A stretch of DNA of 64,000 nucleotides, from contig JAHYIT010000001.1 in assembly GCA_019429205.1 (NCBI GenBank), positions 1 to 64,000 of the forward strand. The letters are read 5' to 3'. This document shows, piece after piece, positions 48,758 to 57,878 of the stretch (position 1 is its first letter; each line of letters starts with the position of its first letter). Made by a program: the position numbers and the translations under genes. The notes under the pieces are model-generated. The model was not told where the DNA came from and did not search any database. It saw nothing but the letters and a program-made list of their open reading frames with translations. This stretch comes from Mariniphaga sp. Its GTDB lineage: Bacteria; Bacteroidota; Bacteroidia; Bacteroidales; Prolixibacteraceae.

Positions 48758-50344
48758 ATGGAACTTCTTTCAAATAATTATTTCGCCCTTTTTTTAATTG
48801 TTGCGCTTGGCTTTATTCTTGGCAGAATAAAAATATTCGGGCTGTCGCTCGACGTATCGGCGGTTATTTTTGTGGCGCTGGTGTTTGGCCATTTCGGGGT
48901 GGTAATTTCCGAAGACTTTCAGTACCTCGGGCTGGTGCTGTTTATTTTTACCATTGGTATTCAGGCGGGGCCCGGATTTTTCGAGTCGTTTAAAAAGGAA
49001 GGCCGGCAACTGGCCTCGTTTGCAACTTTGCTTATTCTTACAGCAGCTTTTATTACTGTTGCTGTAGTTTACTTCTTCAAAATAGATAAAAATATTGCCG
49101 TAGGACTCTTTACCGGCGCGCTAACCAGTACACCCGGTTTGGCTGCGGCCATAGATATAACCGGTTCTCCGCTGGCTTCCATAGGATACGGGGTTGGCTA
49201 TCCGTTTGGCGTAATCGGAGTTATTCTATTTATCCGATTTCTTCCCAAAATACTGGGTGTTTCGCTGAAAAAAGAAGAAGAAGAATACCATTCAAAAACA
49301 AAAGAAGAATTTCCGGAAATTTTACGACGGAATTTTTTGGTTGAAAACGAAAAAGTGGCGGGAAAGTCTATTGGCGATCTGCGTATCAGGTACATGACAA
49401 AAGCTGTTGTTTCGAGGGTTGTGCACGAAGGATTAGCGGTAACCCCAAAACCCGAAACCATTTTATACAAAGGCGATTTGATAAAAGCTGTGGGAACAGA
49501 TGAATCCCTGAAACGTGTGGAATTGCTCATTGGGCCTCCAACCGAGGAGGAAATTCCGCTCGACCCAAATTATGATGTGCGTACGGTTTTGGTTACCAAT
49601 AAAGAAGTGGTAAATAAAACCATCGGGCAAATTAACCTTCTGCACACTTACAGTGCAACAATTACACGTATTCGCCGCTCGGGGATTAACATTTCGCCCA
49701 CCCCCAACTCGAAACTGCAGTTTGGCGACAAGCTGATAATTGCCAGCAGCAAAGCCAACATGGAAATGGTGGCCCGGGTTTTTGGCGACGACCAGAAACG
49801 GCTTTCCGACACCGATATTTTACCGGTGGCGCTGGGAATTCTCCTGGGGGTTGTGGTCGGGAAAATCAATATTACGCTCGGAAACTTCGCATTCAGTTTG
49901 GGATTGACAGGCGGTGTGCTTGTTGTTGCGCTGGTTTTAAGCCGCATGGGGAAAACCGGTCCCATTATCTGGACCATGAGTGGCGCCGCCAACCAGTTGC
50001 TGCGGCAGTTGGGGCTTATCTTTTTCCTGGCCGCTGTGGGAACCGGTGCAGGAGCCGATATTCTGGATACATTTGAACAATACGGCTACCGGCTGTTTCT
50101 GTTTGGCGGGGTGATTACCCTGGTTCCAATGATTCTGGCCGCCATTGCCGGAAAGTGGTTTTTTAAAATGAACCTGCTGAGTATGCTTGGCGCCATCAGC
50201 GGTAGTATGACCAGCACACCCGGTTTGGCTGCCGCCGATTCCATGACCGAAACCAATGCGCACAGCATCGCTTACGCAACCGTTTATCCGGTAGCTATGG
50301 TGTTGCTCATTGTCATTGTGCAGTTAATTTCGCTTTTTCTGTAG
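48758..50344 (+). CDS. AspT/YidE/YbjL-type putative transporter with RCK_C domains
   Basis: Duplicated membrane halves each with GxxTSTPGLAAA, two central TrkA_C-like regions. Confidence 0.92.
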   Translation: MELLSNNYFALFLIVALGFILGRIKIFGLSLDVSAVIFVALVFGHFGVVISEDFQYLGLVLFIFTIGIQAGPGFFESFKKEGRQLASFATLLILTAAFITVAVVYFFKIDKNIAVGLFTGALTSTPGLAAAIDITGSPLASIGYGVGYPFGVIGVILFIRFLPKILGVSLKKEEEEYHSKTKEEFPEILRRNFLVENEKVAGKSIGDLRIRYMTKAVVSRVVHEGLAVTPKPETILYKGDLIKAVGTDESLKRVELLIGPPTEEEIPLDPNYDVRTVLVTNKEVVNKTIGQINLLHTYSATITRIRRSGINISPTPNSKLQFGDKLIIASSKANMEMVARVFGDDQKRLSDTDILPVALGILLGVVVGKINITLGNFAFSLGLTGGVLVVALVLSRMGKTGPIIWTMSGAANQLLRQLGLIFFLAAVGTGAGADILDTFEQYGYRLFLFGGVITLVPMILAAIAGKWFFKMNLLSMLGAISGSMTSTPGLAAADSMTETNAHSIAYATVYPVAMVLLIVIVQLISLFL

Positions 50345-50350
50345 CAGCCG

Positions 50351-51796
50351 TTAGCGCCACGCCGATTCTACCCGGTAAATATCGAGTTTCTCCACAATCA
50401 CTTCACCTCCGCTGGAGAAAAGAACAAGGCCTTCAGCTCCTTTATCCGGGGTGAAATTGTTGGAAACAGCTACCTGCCCGCCGTTGGCATACACCTCTAC
50501 AGATGCACGGTCTATAAGTATTTCAAGCGTAATTTTATTGTCGATGGGTTGCAGCGGGGCCGACGTTCCCAATAGTGATAATGTTCCGCGTTTTACATCG
50601 TAAAGTAATTCTGTCCCAGTACTTTTTTTGCTATGCCGGATATAAAATCCAAAGTTATTACAGGTTCTCAGGTCGAACTCACCAACAATGTGCAGGCAAT
50701 CGCCACTCACCCTTTTTACGATGTTCTGGTTGATCCCGGGAATCAGTTTTTCATTTTCCCAACTATAATGTTTTCCGTGCAGCAATTCAATTTCCGAAAT
50801 GGGTTTGCGGGTTATTTTATATCCGAAATTGAATTTGGTAAGTTCCAGTTCTGTTGGAAAAGTCATTTGCCCGTTAAAAGGCATTTCAGGGAAATTGCCG
50901 CCACGCATCCAGGCAATTTGAATAACCCGGCCGTCTTCTTCCGGAATATTGCTCCAGGTTTGTGTGGCGTAATAATTTTTGCCGAAGTCGCTTTTCATTT
51001 TTGCCGTTTCGGGTGAAAATTCCTCACCATCGAAGTTGCCAATGAGGTAACTACCGTCGCCATCAAACAATACCCATTTGGTTTCCTCGGGGCGGTTGCT
51101 CACCTGCATGGGAATCAAATCGGGGCATTCGTAAAATCCAAAAATATGGCTTTTGTATTCCCAGTCCACCAAATTTTCCGAAGTGTAAAACGAAACCCCT
51201 TTCGATCTGTCTTCTTCGGTGGTTTTACGGTACAGAACCATCACATATTTTTGCGAGGGCTCGTGCCAAATCACTTTCGGGTCGCGGGCATCGTCGGTTT
51301 CGTCGTAAGGAATGATTGGGTTTCCTTCGTATTTTTCCCAGGTGCGTCCCCGGTCGGTGCTGAAGGCAATTCGCTGTCCGCAATGCTGGCTGGTGTAAAA
51401 AGCAATCAGCGTTTTTACATCACCTTGTTGCTTTTCAAGTAAATTGTTGTGATCAACAATTGCCGACCCCGAAAAAGCCGTGCAGTATTCCTTGTCTTCC
51501 GAATTTTCATCGGGATATAAAGCAATGGGAAGATGTTCCCAGTGGATCAAATCAGTACTGATGGCGTGCCCCCAGTGCATGTAACCCCACTCTTTACCTT
51601 TGGGATTGTACTGGTAAAACAGGTGGTATTCGCCATCGTAGTAAACCAAACCGTTGGGATCGTTGTGCCAGTTTTCTTCAGGAGTGAAGTGAAACTGCGG
51701 CCGGTACAGTTCGTTGTAATAATTTTTATCCGGTTTTGAAGCAGTCAGCAAAAAAACCGAAGCCAGTGCAAATAAAGCAATTACAACATTCTTCAT
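50351..51796 (-). CDS. Glycoside hydrolase family 32 protein (levanase/fructanase-like)
   Basis: RPQFHFTPEENWHNDPNGLVYYDGEYHLFYQYNP, ARDPKVIWHE, YECPDL, IDRASVEVYANGG. Confidence 0.95.
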   Translation of the reverse strand: MKNVVIALFALASVFLLTASKPDKNYYNELYRPQFHFTPEENWHNDPNGLVYYDGEYHLFYQYNPKGKEWGYMHWGHAISTDLIHWEHLPIALYPDENSEDKEYCTAFSGSAIVDHNNLLEKQQGDVKTLIAFYTSQHCGQRIAFSTDRGRTWEKYEGNPIIPYDETDDARDPKVIWHEPSQKYVMVLYRKTTEEDRSKGVSFYTSENLVDWEYKSHIFGFYECPDLIPMQVSNRPEETKWVLFDGDGSYLIGNFDGEEFSPETAKMKSDFGKNYYATQTWSNIPEEDGRVIQIAWMRGGNFPEMPFNGQMTFPTELELTKFNFGYKITRKPISEIELLHGKHYSWENEKLIPGINQNIVKRVSGDCLHIVGEFDLRTCNNFGFYIRHSKKSTGTELLYDVKRGTLSLLGTSAPLQPIDNKITLEILIDRASVEVYANGGQVAVSNNFTPDKGAEGLVLFSSGGEVIVEKLDIYRVESAWR

Positions 51797-51859
51797 AGCG
51801 TATATTTTTTCTGAATTTTGGTCTGTTCATACGGTGTGCAAGATAGGAATTTATTGCGT

Positions 51860-52211
51860 TTATTGCAGTTTTTTCATCTCATACTCAATGTATCTTTCCA
51901 GTTGGTTTTTCCCGGGAAGTTTTAAAATCACCAGGATACTCAATTAATGCAGACAGTGTCTGCATTATTGGGAAATCACCTTGTACAATTTGTGCAGACA
52001 ATGTCTGCAACATTGAACTACTACTTTTCTTATCTGAAAAAAGCGAAATGGAACTCGGGTAAGTTTGATAAAACTGTTTGAATAATTTCAGGTTTCGTTC
52101 TGAAAGTCCCTTTCGCTGAAGTGAATCTGCTAATCGTTTTTCAAGCATAGCACCATAATCCGCTCTGTCCTGACCTTTTTGTTCATACTCCGTGATGTGA
52201 AATCCAATCAG
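51860..52211 (-). pseudogene. DUF1016/YhcG-type PD-(D/E)XK nuclease remnant
   Basis: LIGFHITEYEQKGQDRADYGAMLEKRLADSLQRKGLSERNLKLFKQFYQTYP is DUF1016_N-like; a possible C-terminus LPGKNQLERYIEYEMKKLQ* lies in another frame to 51860; most of the protein is missing. Confidence 0.62.
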
Positions 52212-52491
52212 TCAATTTCTCAGTGTTAATGGAACATTTACAGTCTCATAACGGTTCAGTTTACAAACTTGCAATAGGACTATCAACTTCCTCACTTTAG
52301 TAACTAACTTAACTTTTATGTTAATTGTGAATGAAAAATTTTAACAACAAATTTTCTTTACGTTGGCATACGAGACGCTTGTAATATACTTTTGAATAAC
52401 GATTAAATAAAAAATTGTTGAAAACTTTTTCAAATAAATATTGAATTAATATTATAAAATATTGTATTTTTAGACAAAATTTGACAAGTCA

Positions 52492-52499
52492 TAAGTTTG
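52492..52499 (+). promoter_or_regulatory. -7 box TAAGTTTG 6 nt before XRE gene start
   Basis: Matches TAnnTTTG; implies a near-leaderless transcript if used. Confidence 0.4.
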
Positions 52500-52505
52500 C
52501 AAAAT

Positions 52506-52814
52506 ATGAGTAATTTAAACTCAGGTTTAGGGCAGTATTTAAGGAAACTACGAAAAGATAGAAGTCAAACATTGCATCAGGTTTCCAAAGAAACTGACAT
52601 TGATTCACCATTACTAAGTAAATTAGAAAGAGGTGAAAGATTGCCAACTGATGAACAGATAAAGAAATTGTCTAAGCACTTTAAAGTGTCAGAAACAGAT
52701 TTGAAAGTTAAGACAACAGCAGATAGAATAATTAAAAATTACGGCTTAAATATTACAACTTACGAAGCTATTAATTTAGTAATGGAACAATTAACACCTT
52801 ACATTAAAAAATGA
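52506..52814 (+). CDS. XRE-family HTH regulator (candidate R-M controller)
   Basis: LGQYLRKLRKDRSQTLHQVSKETDIDSPLLSKLERGERLPTDEQIKKLSKHF; 4-nt overlap with the downstream methyltransferase. Confidence 0.88.
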   Translation: MSNLNSGLGQYLRKLRKDRSQTLHQVSKETDIDSPLLSKLERGERLPTDEQIKKLSKHFKVSETDLKVKTTADRIIKNYGLNITTYEAINLVMEQLTPYIKK

Positions 52815-53644
52815 AACAATTGATTACAGATACATTTGAATTACATTTACAAGATGCTATACAAGGTTTATCCAATTTACCGAACAGTTCGTTTGATTTA
52901 GCAATTTGTGATCCGCCATATGGTGCAGCAACTTCTGCAAAATGGAATTACGATAGCGATAAAAAATTGAACGGTTTTGGCGGCAATTGGAAATTGAATA
53001 GCGAAGAATGGGACTTACTTACAGGTAATGATATATTCAAAAGCACTCATCAATGGCTTACTCAATTAAAAAGATTAGTAAAGCCGACAGGGTCAATTTG
53101 GATTCATTCAACATATCATAATTCGGGTTTTGTAAATGTCGTTTGCCAATTATTAGGATTGGAAATTATCAATGAAGTCGCATGGTATAAGCGGAATGCA
53201 TTTCCAAATTTATCTGCAAGACGATTGACAGCAAGTCACGAAACAATACTGTGGGTACATACAGGCGGTGAAAAGCAACGCAAATACAACTTCAATTACG
53301 ACGATGTAAAAAGAGCAAAGTTTCAGGGCGACAATATGAAAGAAGCCGATAAACAACTTAGAACCGTTTGGGATATTCCGAACAACAAAAGCAAAGATGA
53401 ATTAAAATTTGGAACGCACCCGACACAAAAACCTTTAAGAGTTGCCGAAAGATTATTGATGATTTCAGGTATTAAAGGTGGAAAATTACTTGTGCCGTTT
53501 GCAGGTTCAGGTACCGAAATGATTGCAGGGATAAAATACGGAATGCAAGCCGTTGGATTTGAAATAAGCGAAGAGTATTTTGAACTTGCAAAAAGTCGAT
53601 TGCTGTTTGAAGAATGTAATATTAAAAGCCAATTATTTGTATGA
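52811..53644 (+). CDS. Site-specific DNA methyltransferase (N4/N6, DPPY)
   Basis: LAICDPPYGAATSAKWNYD; C-terminal GKLLVPFAGSGTEMIAGIKYGMQAVGFEISEEY. Confidence 0.93.
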   Translation: MKQLITDTFELHLQDAIQGLSNLPNSSFDLAICDPPYGAATSAKWNYDSDKKLNGFGGNWKLNSEEWDLLTGNDIFKSTHQWLTQLKRLVKPTGSIWIHSTYHNSGFVNVVCQLLGLEIINEVAWYKRNAFPNLSARRLTASHETILWVHTGGEKQRKYNFNYDDVKRAKFQGDNMKEADKQLRTVWDIPNNKSKDELKFGTHPTQKPLRVAERLLMISGIKGGKLLVPFAGSGTEMIAGIKYGMQAVGFEISEEYFELAKSRLLFEECNIKSQLFV

Positions 53645-54528
53645 TGCAAAAGCCCAAAAATATAGTTGAACCTGTTGTGAAATGGTCGGGTAGCAAACGA
53701 TATGTTGCTCCCGAATTGAGCAGACATATTGTAAAACAAAAACGATACTTAGAGCCGTTTGTCGGAGGTGGTGCTATGTTGCCTTTTCGACATATTTCAA
53801 AAGCTGTGGCAAGTGATATAATTCCCGAATTGATTAATCTGTGGAAACAAATTAAAAATAATCCTGAAAAGGTAGCCGAAGAATACAAACAACGTTGGGA
53901 AAGACTGCAAACTGAAGGTCACAATGTTTATTATGAAGTTCGGGATAACTTTAACAGAACGAAAAACGAATTTGATTTCTTGTTTCTTACACGAACTTGT
54001 GTAAACGGTTTGATAAGATACAATACGAACGGGGAGTTCAATAATTCAATGCACAAAAACCGCCCAGGAATTAATCCAAATACTTTAAAAGAAATAATCT
54101 TAAAATGGAGTTATTTTGTTCGTGATGTAGAATTTCTGAATTGCGATTACAGGCAAACATTAGCTGATGCTGATAATAACGATTTTGTTTTCCTTGACCC
54201 TCCTTATGGTGGAACAAAAGACCGATACACAAAAACGGAATTTAACCTTGTTGATTTTTATAATGAATTAGAACGATTAAATTCTGTTGGAGCAAAATGG
54301 ATTTTGACTTTTGACGGAACTGCTGGCAATCGTGAATACGATTATCAATTGCCGGAAGAATTATATAAGCACAAAACAGAAATTAAAACAGGAAATTCTC
54401 CTTTTACAAAATCAATGAAAACAAGCATTGATGCAGTTTACGAATCAGTATATTTTAATTTTGAAACTTCTGTTGAACTGCGAAATAATGTCGGTAAAAA
54501 TGCGGTTCAAGAATTGGCACTTTTCTGA
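53641..54528 (+). CDS. DNA adenine methylase (D12 class)
   Basis: VVKWSGSKRYVAPEL, YLEPFVGGGAMLPF, VFLDPPYGGTKDRYT. Confidence 0.94.
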   Translation: MMQKPKNIVEPVVKWSGSKRYVAPELSRHIVKQKRYLEPFVGGGAMLPFRHISKAVASDIIPELINLWKQIKNNPEKVAEEYKQRWERLQTEGHNVYYEVRDNFNRTKNEFDFLFLTRTCVNGLIRYNTNGEFNNSMHKNRPGINPNTLKEIILKWSYFVRDVEFLNCDYRQTLADADNNDFVFLDPPYGGTKDRYTKTEFNLVDFYNELERLNSVGAKWILTFDGTAGNREYDYQLPEELYKHKTEIKTGNSPFTKSMKTSIDAVYESVYFNFETSVELRNNVGKNAVQELALF

Positions 54529-56430
54529 AAGCAAAAGATGTCCGATTGTTTCCGTTCCGTCATTTTTGAACTCAATCGCAAAGATAAAATCCAAACTACC
54601 ATCCTGCATTTCGGATTTCATTTCGTCCAAATTTTTAAAAACAAACGCACCGCCCGAATACGATGAAAAGTTGCTAAGCGGTGATTTTTTCCCTGTGAAA
54701 GATTGCCAATCTTGTTTGTTTGGTTTGTATGCTGTTGGTGCAATTTTTAAAAGTGCTTTTACATATTCTGTTAAGCGCTTACCTATATTATTATCCAAAT
54801 CTCTTGCATTGTTTTTGGATTCAATTACAAGAAAAATGTTTTCCTTTTTCGTGTTTATCTGAATAATATGGTCGGGTCGTTTTGCTTTAATTGCCGAAAC
54901 TCTTGGCAACGAAGTCCAACGATATTCTGTTTTGTCCGAAAAATCAAAATAGGAAATTCCACTCCAATCGCCACCGGGCGGATTGCACATTGATTCAAAT
55001 ATATACGAACTCAACTGTCGTGAAAACAATGTATGAATTGCGGTGTCCACATCGTGTTCGCCAAAAACATCGCTTGGGGTTGCAGAATTGAAAATAACTT
55101 TTACGTTTTTTCGTTTCAAGTCTCGGTTAACAATATTTGTCAAAATTCCCTGTTCAGAAGTTGCACTATCGGCTAAAACGTAATTACTCAAATTCAAAAC
55201 CGCTTGCCAAAGTCCGTTTCCTAATACAAGTTTTGCAGGATTATCTTTAAACGTTTTCCAAGTTTGTTTTCCTGCAGGTCCAAAAACAATCGTCAAAATA
55301 TCAATGTCGTTGCCAAACAACATTCTTGCAAGCGGAACAAGTCCTCTATCTGGACGAGAATCATCGCCTCTCGGTTTGAACCCTGTAACCCAAACAATGA
55401 TGAGCGGTTTATTTTTCTGTTCAACTGTGTTTGCTAATTCATTTATTTTATCTGAAGGGTAAATTTCTTTCAGAAGGGAAGCGAATTTTTTCACGTTGCC
55501 ATTTGCAACAAGACAAATAGGAATTTCTTTTGCCCCAATTGAAAGCAAATTGAGTTCCTGTGTTTTCGTTAAAAGCTTTTTGAAAGTTTTAGTAACATTT
55601 ACTTTATCTGATGATTTTTTACGCCAAATTTGTTTGTTCGGGTGGTTTTTAATCCATTCGGCTTTTTTCTGTCCCGATGATATTTTTAGAAATTCTTCCC
55701 ATTCCAAAGCACGGAAAGTATCAACTCGTTTTCTATCGCCCGAAAGTATTTTTACAAGGGTTGTTCCTTTCTGAATCAACACGTCCATTGCATCATTTGT
55801 CAAGTTTTGCTCAATGAGAGACTTCAACAAATCCAAACTTGCTTCTTTGCCGAAAATATGCGTAAATTTTTTCCGTAGTTCTTCTGTAATTGCAGGGTGT
55901 GCCTCGTAAATCGGAACACAAACCACATTCAACGTTTTAGAAGAAGTCAAGTAAGAAAACGGAACAATAGGATTTGGGAAACGTGGTGCTTTTACTTTTC
56001 TGTCGGCATCTAACTCAACGCCTCCGATTTCAGCAAAATAAAAATACGGAATACCAATTTCAGCACAAGTAACGGCTCTGCCGTTTCTTTGCCAAGCATT
56101 ATTCCCTGCCGGCAAAGCGTTACAAAACTCAATTGCAAGTAGTAATTCTTCTGTTTTACTATCCTTTGAAACTTTTGTAATGTATGCGTCTGTTGCCTCC
56201 CTCAAAGGAGCGCCGTATTTCATGAGTTCTGAAGTAAAATTTACGTTCCAACGATTGTGTCCACCTAATAATTCAACTTCAAAAATTTCTTTGGTTTTGT
56301 TTTGCAGACTGTATGAGGGCATAAAAATATTTCTACAATTTGAAACAACCTGACAGTTGTATGCGTGAGCTAATAGTGATAATGCTCTTTCGCACTCAAT
56401 AATATTGTCTCCGTGTATTCTAAGTTTCAT
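54445..56430 (-). CDS. Putative type II restriction endonuclease (PD-(D/E)XK)
   Basis: 661-aa protein convergent with two MTases; RPDHIIQINTKKENIFLVIESKNN fits PD-X(n)-(D/E)XK. Confidence 0.72.
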   Translation of the reverse strand: MKLRIHGDNIIECERALSLLAHAYNCQVVSNCRNIFMPSYSLQNKTKEIFEVELLGGHNRWNVNFTSELMKYGAPLREATDAYITKVSKDSKTEELLLAIEFCNALPAGNNAWQRNGRAVTCAEIGIPYFYFAEIGGVELDADRKVKAPRFPNPIVPFSYLTSSKTLNVVCVPIYEAHPAITEELRKKFTHIFGKEASLDLLKSLIEQNLTNDAMDVLIQKGTTLVKILSGDRKRVDTFRALEWEEFLKISSGQKKAEWIKNHPNKQIWRKKSSDKVNVTKTFKKLLTKTQELNLLSIGAKEIPICLVANGNVKKFASLLKEIYPSDKINELANTVEQKNKPLIIVWVTGFKPRGDDSRPDRGLVPLARMLFGNDIDILTIVFGPAGKQTWKTFKDNPAKLVLGNGLWQAVLNLSNYVLADSATSEQGILTNIVNRDLKRKNVKVIFNSATPSDVFGEHDVDTAIHTLFSRQLSSYIFESMCNPPGGDWSGISYFDFSDKTEYRWTSLPRVSAIKAKRPDHIIQINTKKENIFLVIESKNNARDLDNNIGKRLTEYVKALLKIAPTAYKPNKQDWQSFTGKKSPLSNFSSYSGGAFVFKNLDEMKSEMQDGSLDFIFAIEFKNDGTETIGHLLLSEKCQFLNRIFTDIISQFNRSFKIKIY

Positions 56431-56572
56431 TTATTTTTTTTATAAATTCAAAGTTAAAAAAAACGTTGTCAAAGAGTGTATGTGTTTTGGCAATTGTAAA
56501 GAAATTAGGTGCGTTGGAAAAATAAAAACAGTCAATGTGTTGGCAACTTTGACACACATTTTTATCAATGGA

Positions 56573-56752
56573 TTAATAAATTACAGATTTTTCTGAAATA
56601 TTGGTCGGCCTTAAAATGTGAATTTTTAAGTCTGAAACGTAATATTTACTTTTAAAAATTTCGTCCAGAAAGGTTTCAGAATTGCTTGTTAATAGTAATC
56701 CAAAATAGTAAATGGCTATATTGGTATCAATCAGATAGTTCTTTCTTCCCAT
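56573..56752 (-). pseudogene. PIN-domain (VapC-like) toxin, C-terminally truncated (59 aa)
   Basis: MGRKNYLIDTNIAIYYFGLLLTSNSETFLDEIFKSKYYVS then unrelated tail; too short to hold the later PIN acidic residues. Confidence 0.65.
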
Positions 56753-56943
56753 TCCTCCCTTGATTGTTCTATTTTTTTGATAAGCTCAACTGCTCTTTCT
56801 CGGGTAATCGCTCCTTTATGACGAACAGGAGTGTTTTTTTCTTTGGTTTTTGGCTTTATTAGTTTTATAATTTTTGCCTTCTCAAGTCCCCTCAGAATTG
56901 ACAACGCATTTTTATTTTTAATTTCAGTTTCAATTGTTTCCAT
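56731..56943 (-). CDS. Antitoxin-like protein upstream of truncated PIN toxin
   Basis: 70-aa ORF overlapping the PIN start codon, charged C-terminus (IKKIEQSREEWEERTI). Confidence 0.6.
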   Translation of the reverse strand: METIETEIKNKNALSILRGLEKAKIIKLIKPKTKEKNTPVRHKGAITRERAVELIKKIEQSREEWEERTI

Positions 56944-56985
56944 TATTTTTGATTTGTTACAAATTTACATTAAAAAATCATTGTC

Positions 56986-57759
56986 ATGGAATCGAAAAAA
57001 GAAAAATACCGGCACAAACTGGATGAACTGGTTAAAAGCGGAAGATTTATTCCGGGCATTTACAACTATTGTGACCGTTGGTGCGAGCGTTGTACGCTCA
57101 GTCACCGGTGCCTCAATTATTCACATGAACAAGAAATGATGGAGAACAAAAATGATCCGGAGATAAACGACATAAAAAACAAAAAATTCTGGGAGCAAAT
57201 CCGGCTCTCTTTCGAGGTGGCTATGGATATGATTTCCGAAGATGCCGAGCGGCTGGGTATCGATTTGGACAACCTGCCCGATGTGGAAGAACCTGAACAA
57301 GTGGAAAGTCCGGCGGAAAAACTGGCGGAAAAGTATGGTTATGCCATGCACGACTGGCTGAAAGAAAACCATGGTAAACTAAAAGAAAAAGCCGAACAAT
57401 TGCTGGTTGTGTACACCGATGAAAAAAATGCTGTAAAATTTGCCGATGCCTGGGAAGTAGTGCAGTGGTACAGCTTTTTTATCTCGGCCAAGGTGCACCG
57501 GGCACATCTCGATTTGGATGAACGCCTTAATGAAGAGGAAGACGAATACAATATGATGTCGGACAACCTCGGTTCGGCCAAAATTGCCCTAATCGCCATT
57601 GACCGCTCAATGGAAGCGCTTTCGGTGCTTTACCCCGAAATGAAAGAGCAGGAAGATGAAATTCTGCAGTTTCTAGCTCTGCTTTCGCAAATAAAAAAAC
57701 AGGTTCAGGCTACCTTTCCAACAGCCATGGAGTTTAAACGTCCGGGGTTTGATGATTGA
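56986..57759 (+). CDS. Conserved-looking protein of unknown function with N-terminal Cys cluster
   Basis: YCDRWCERCTLSHRCLNYSHEQEM (C-x3-C-x2-C-x5-C). Confidence 0.65.
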   Translation: MESKKEKYRHKLDELVKSGRFIPGIYNYCDRWCERCTLSHRCLNYSHEQEMMENKNDPEINDIKNKKFWEQIRLSFEVAMDMISEDAERLGIDLDNLPDVEEPEQVESPAEKLAEKYGYAMHDWLKENHGKLKEKAEQLLVVYTDEKNAVKFADAWEVVQWYSFFISAKVHRAHLDLDERLNEEEDEYNMMSDNLGSAKIALIAIDRSMEALSVLYPEMKEQEDEILQFLALLSQIKKQVQATFPTAMEFKRPGFDD

Positions 57760-57774
57760 ATCTTTAAATCAACT

Positions 57775-57806
57775 CAAGAAACAATCAACGCACTGATTGT
57801 TTCTTG
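57775..57806. promoter_or_regulatory. Perfect 13-bp inverted repeat between 56986 gene and AAA ATPase gene
   Basis: CAAGAAACAATCA-ACGCAC-TGATTGTTTCTTG; may be a terminator or operator. Confidence 0.5.
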
Positions 57807-57878
57807 TGATATTTTTATCAATGCATTGATGATTTAAGCTAAATATGTTATATTTGCATTGATATAACAGAATATTAA

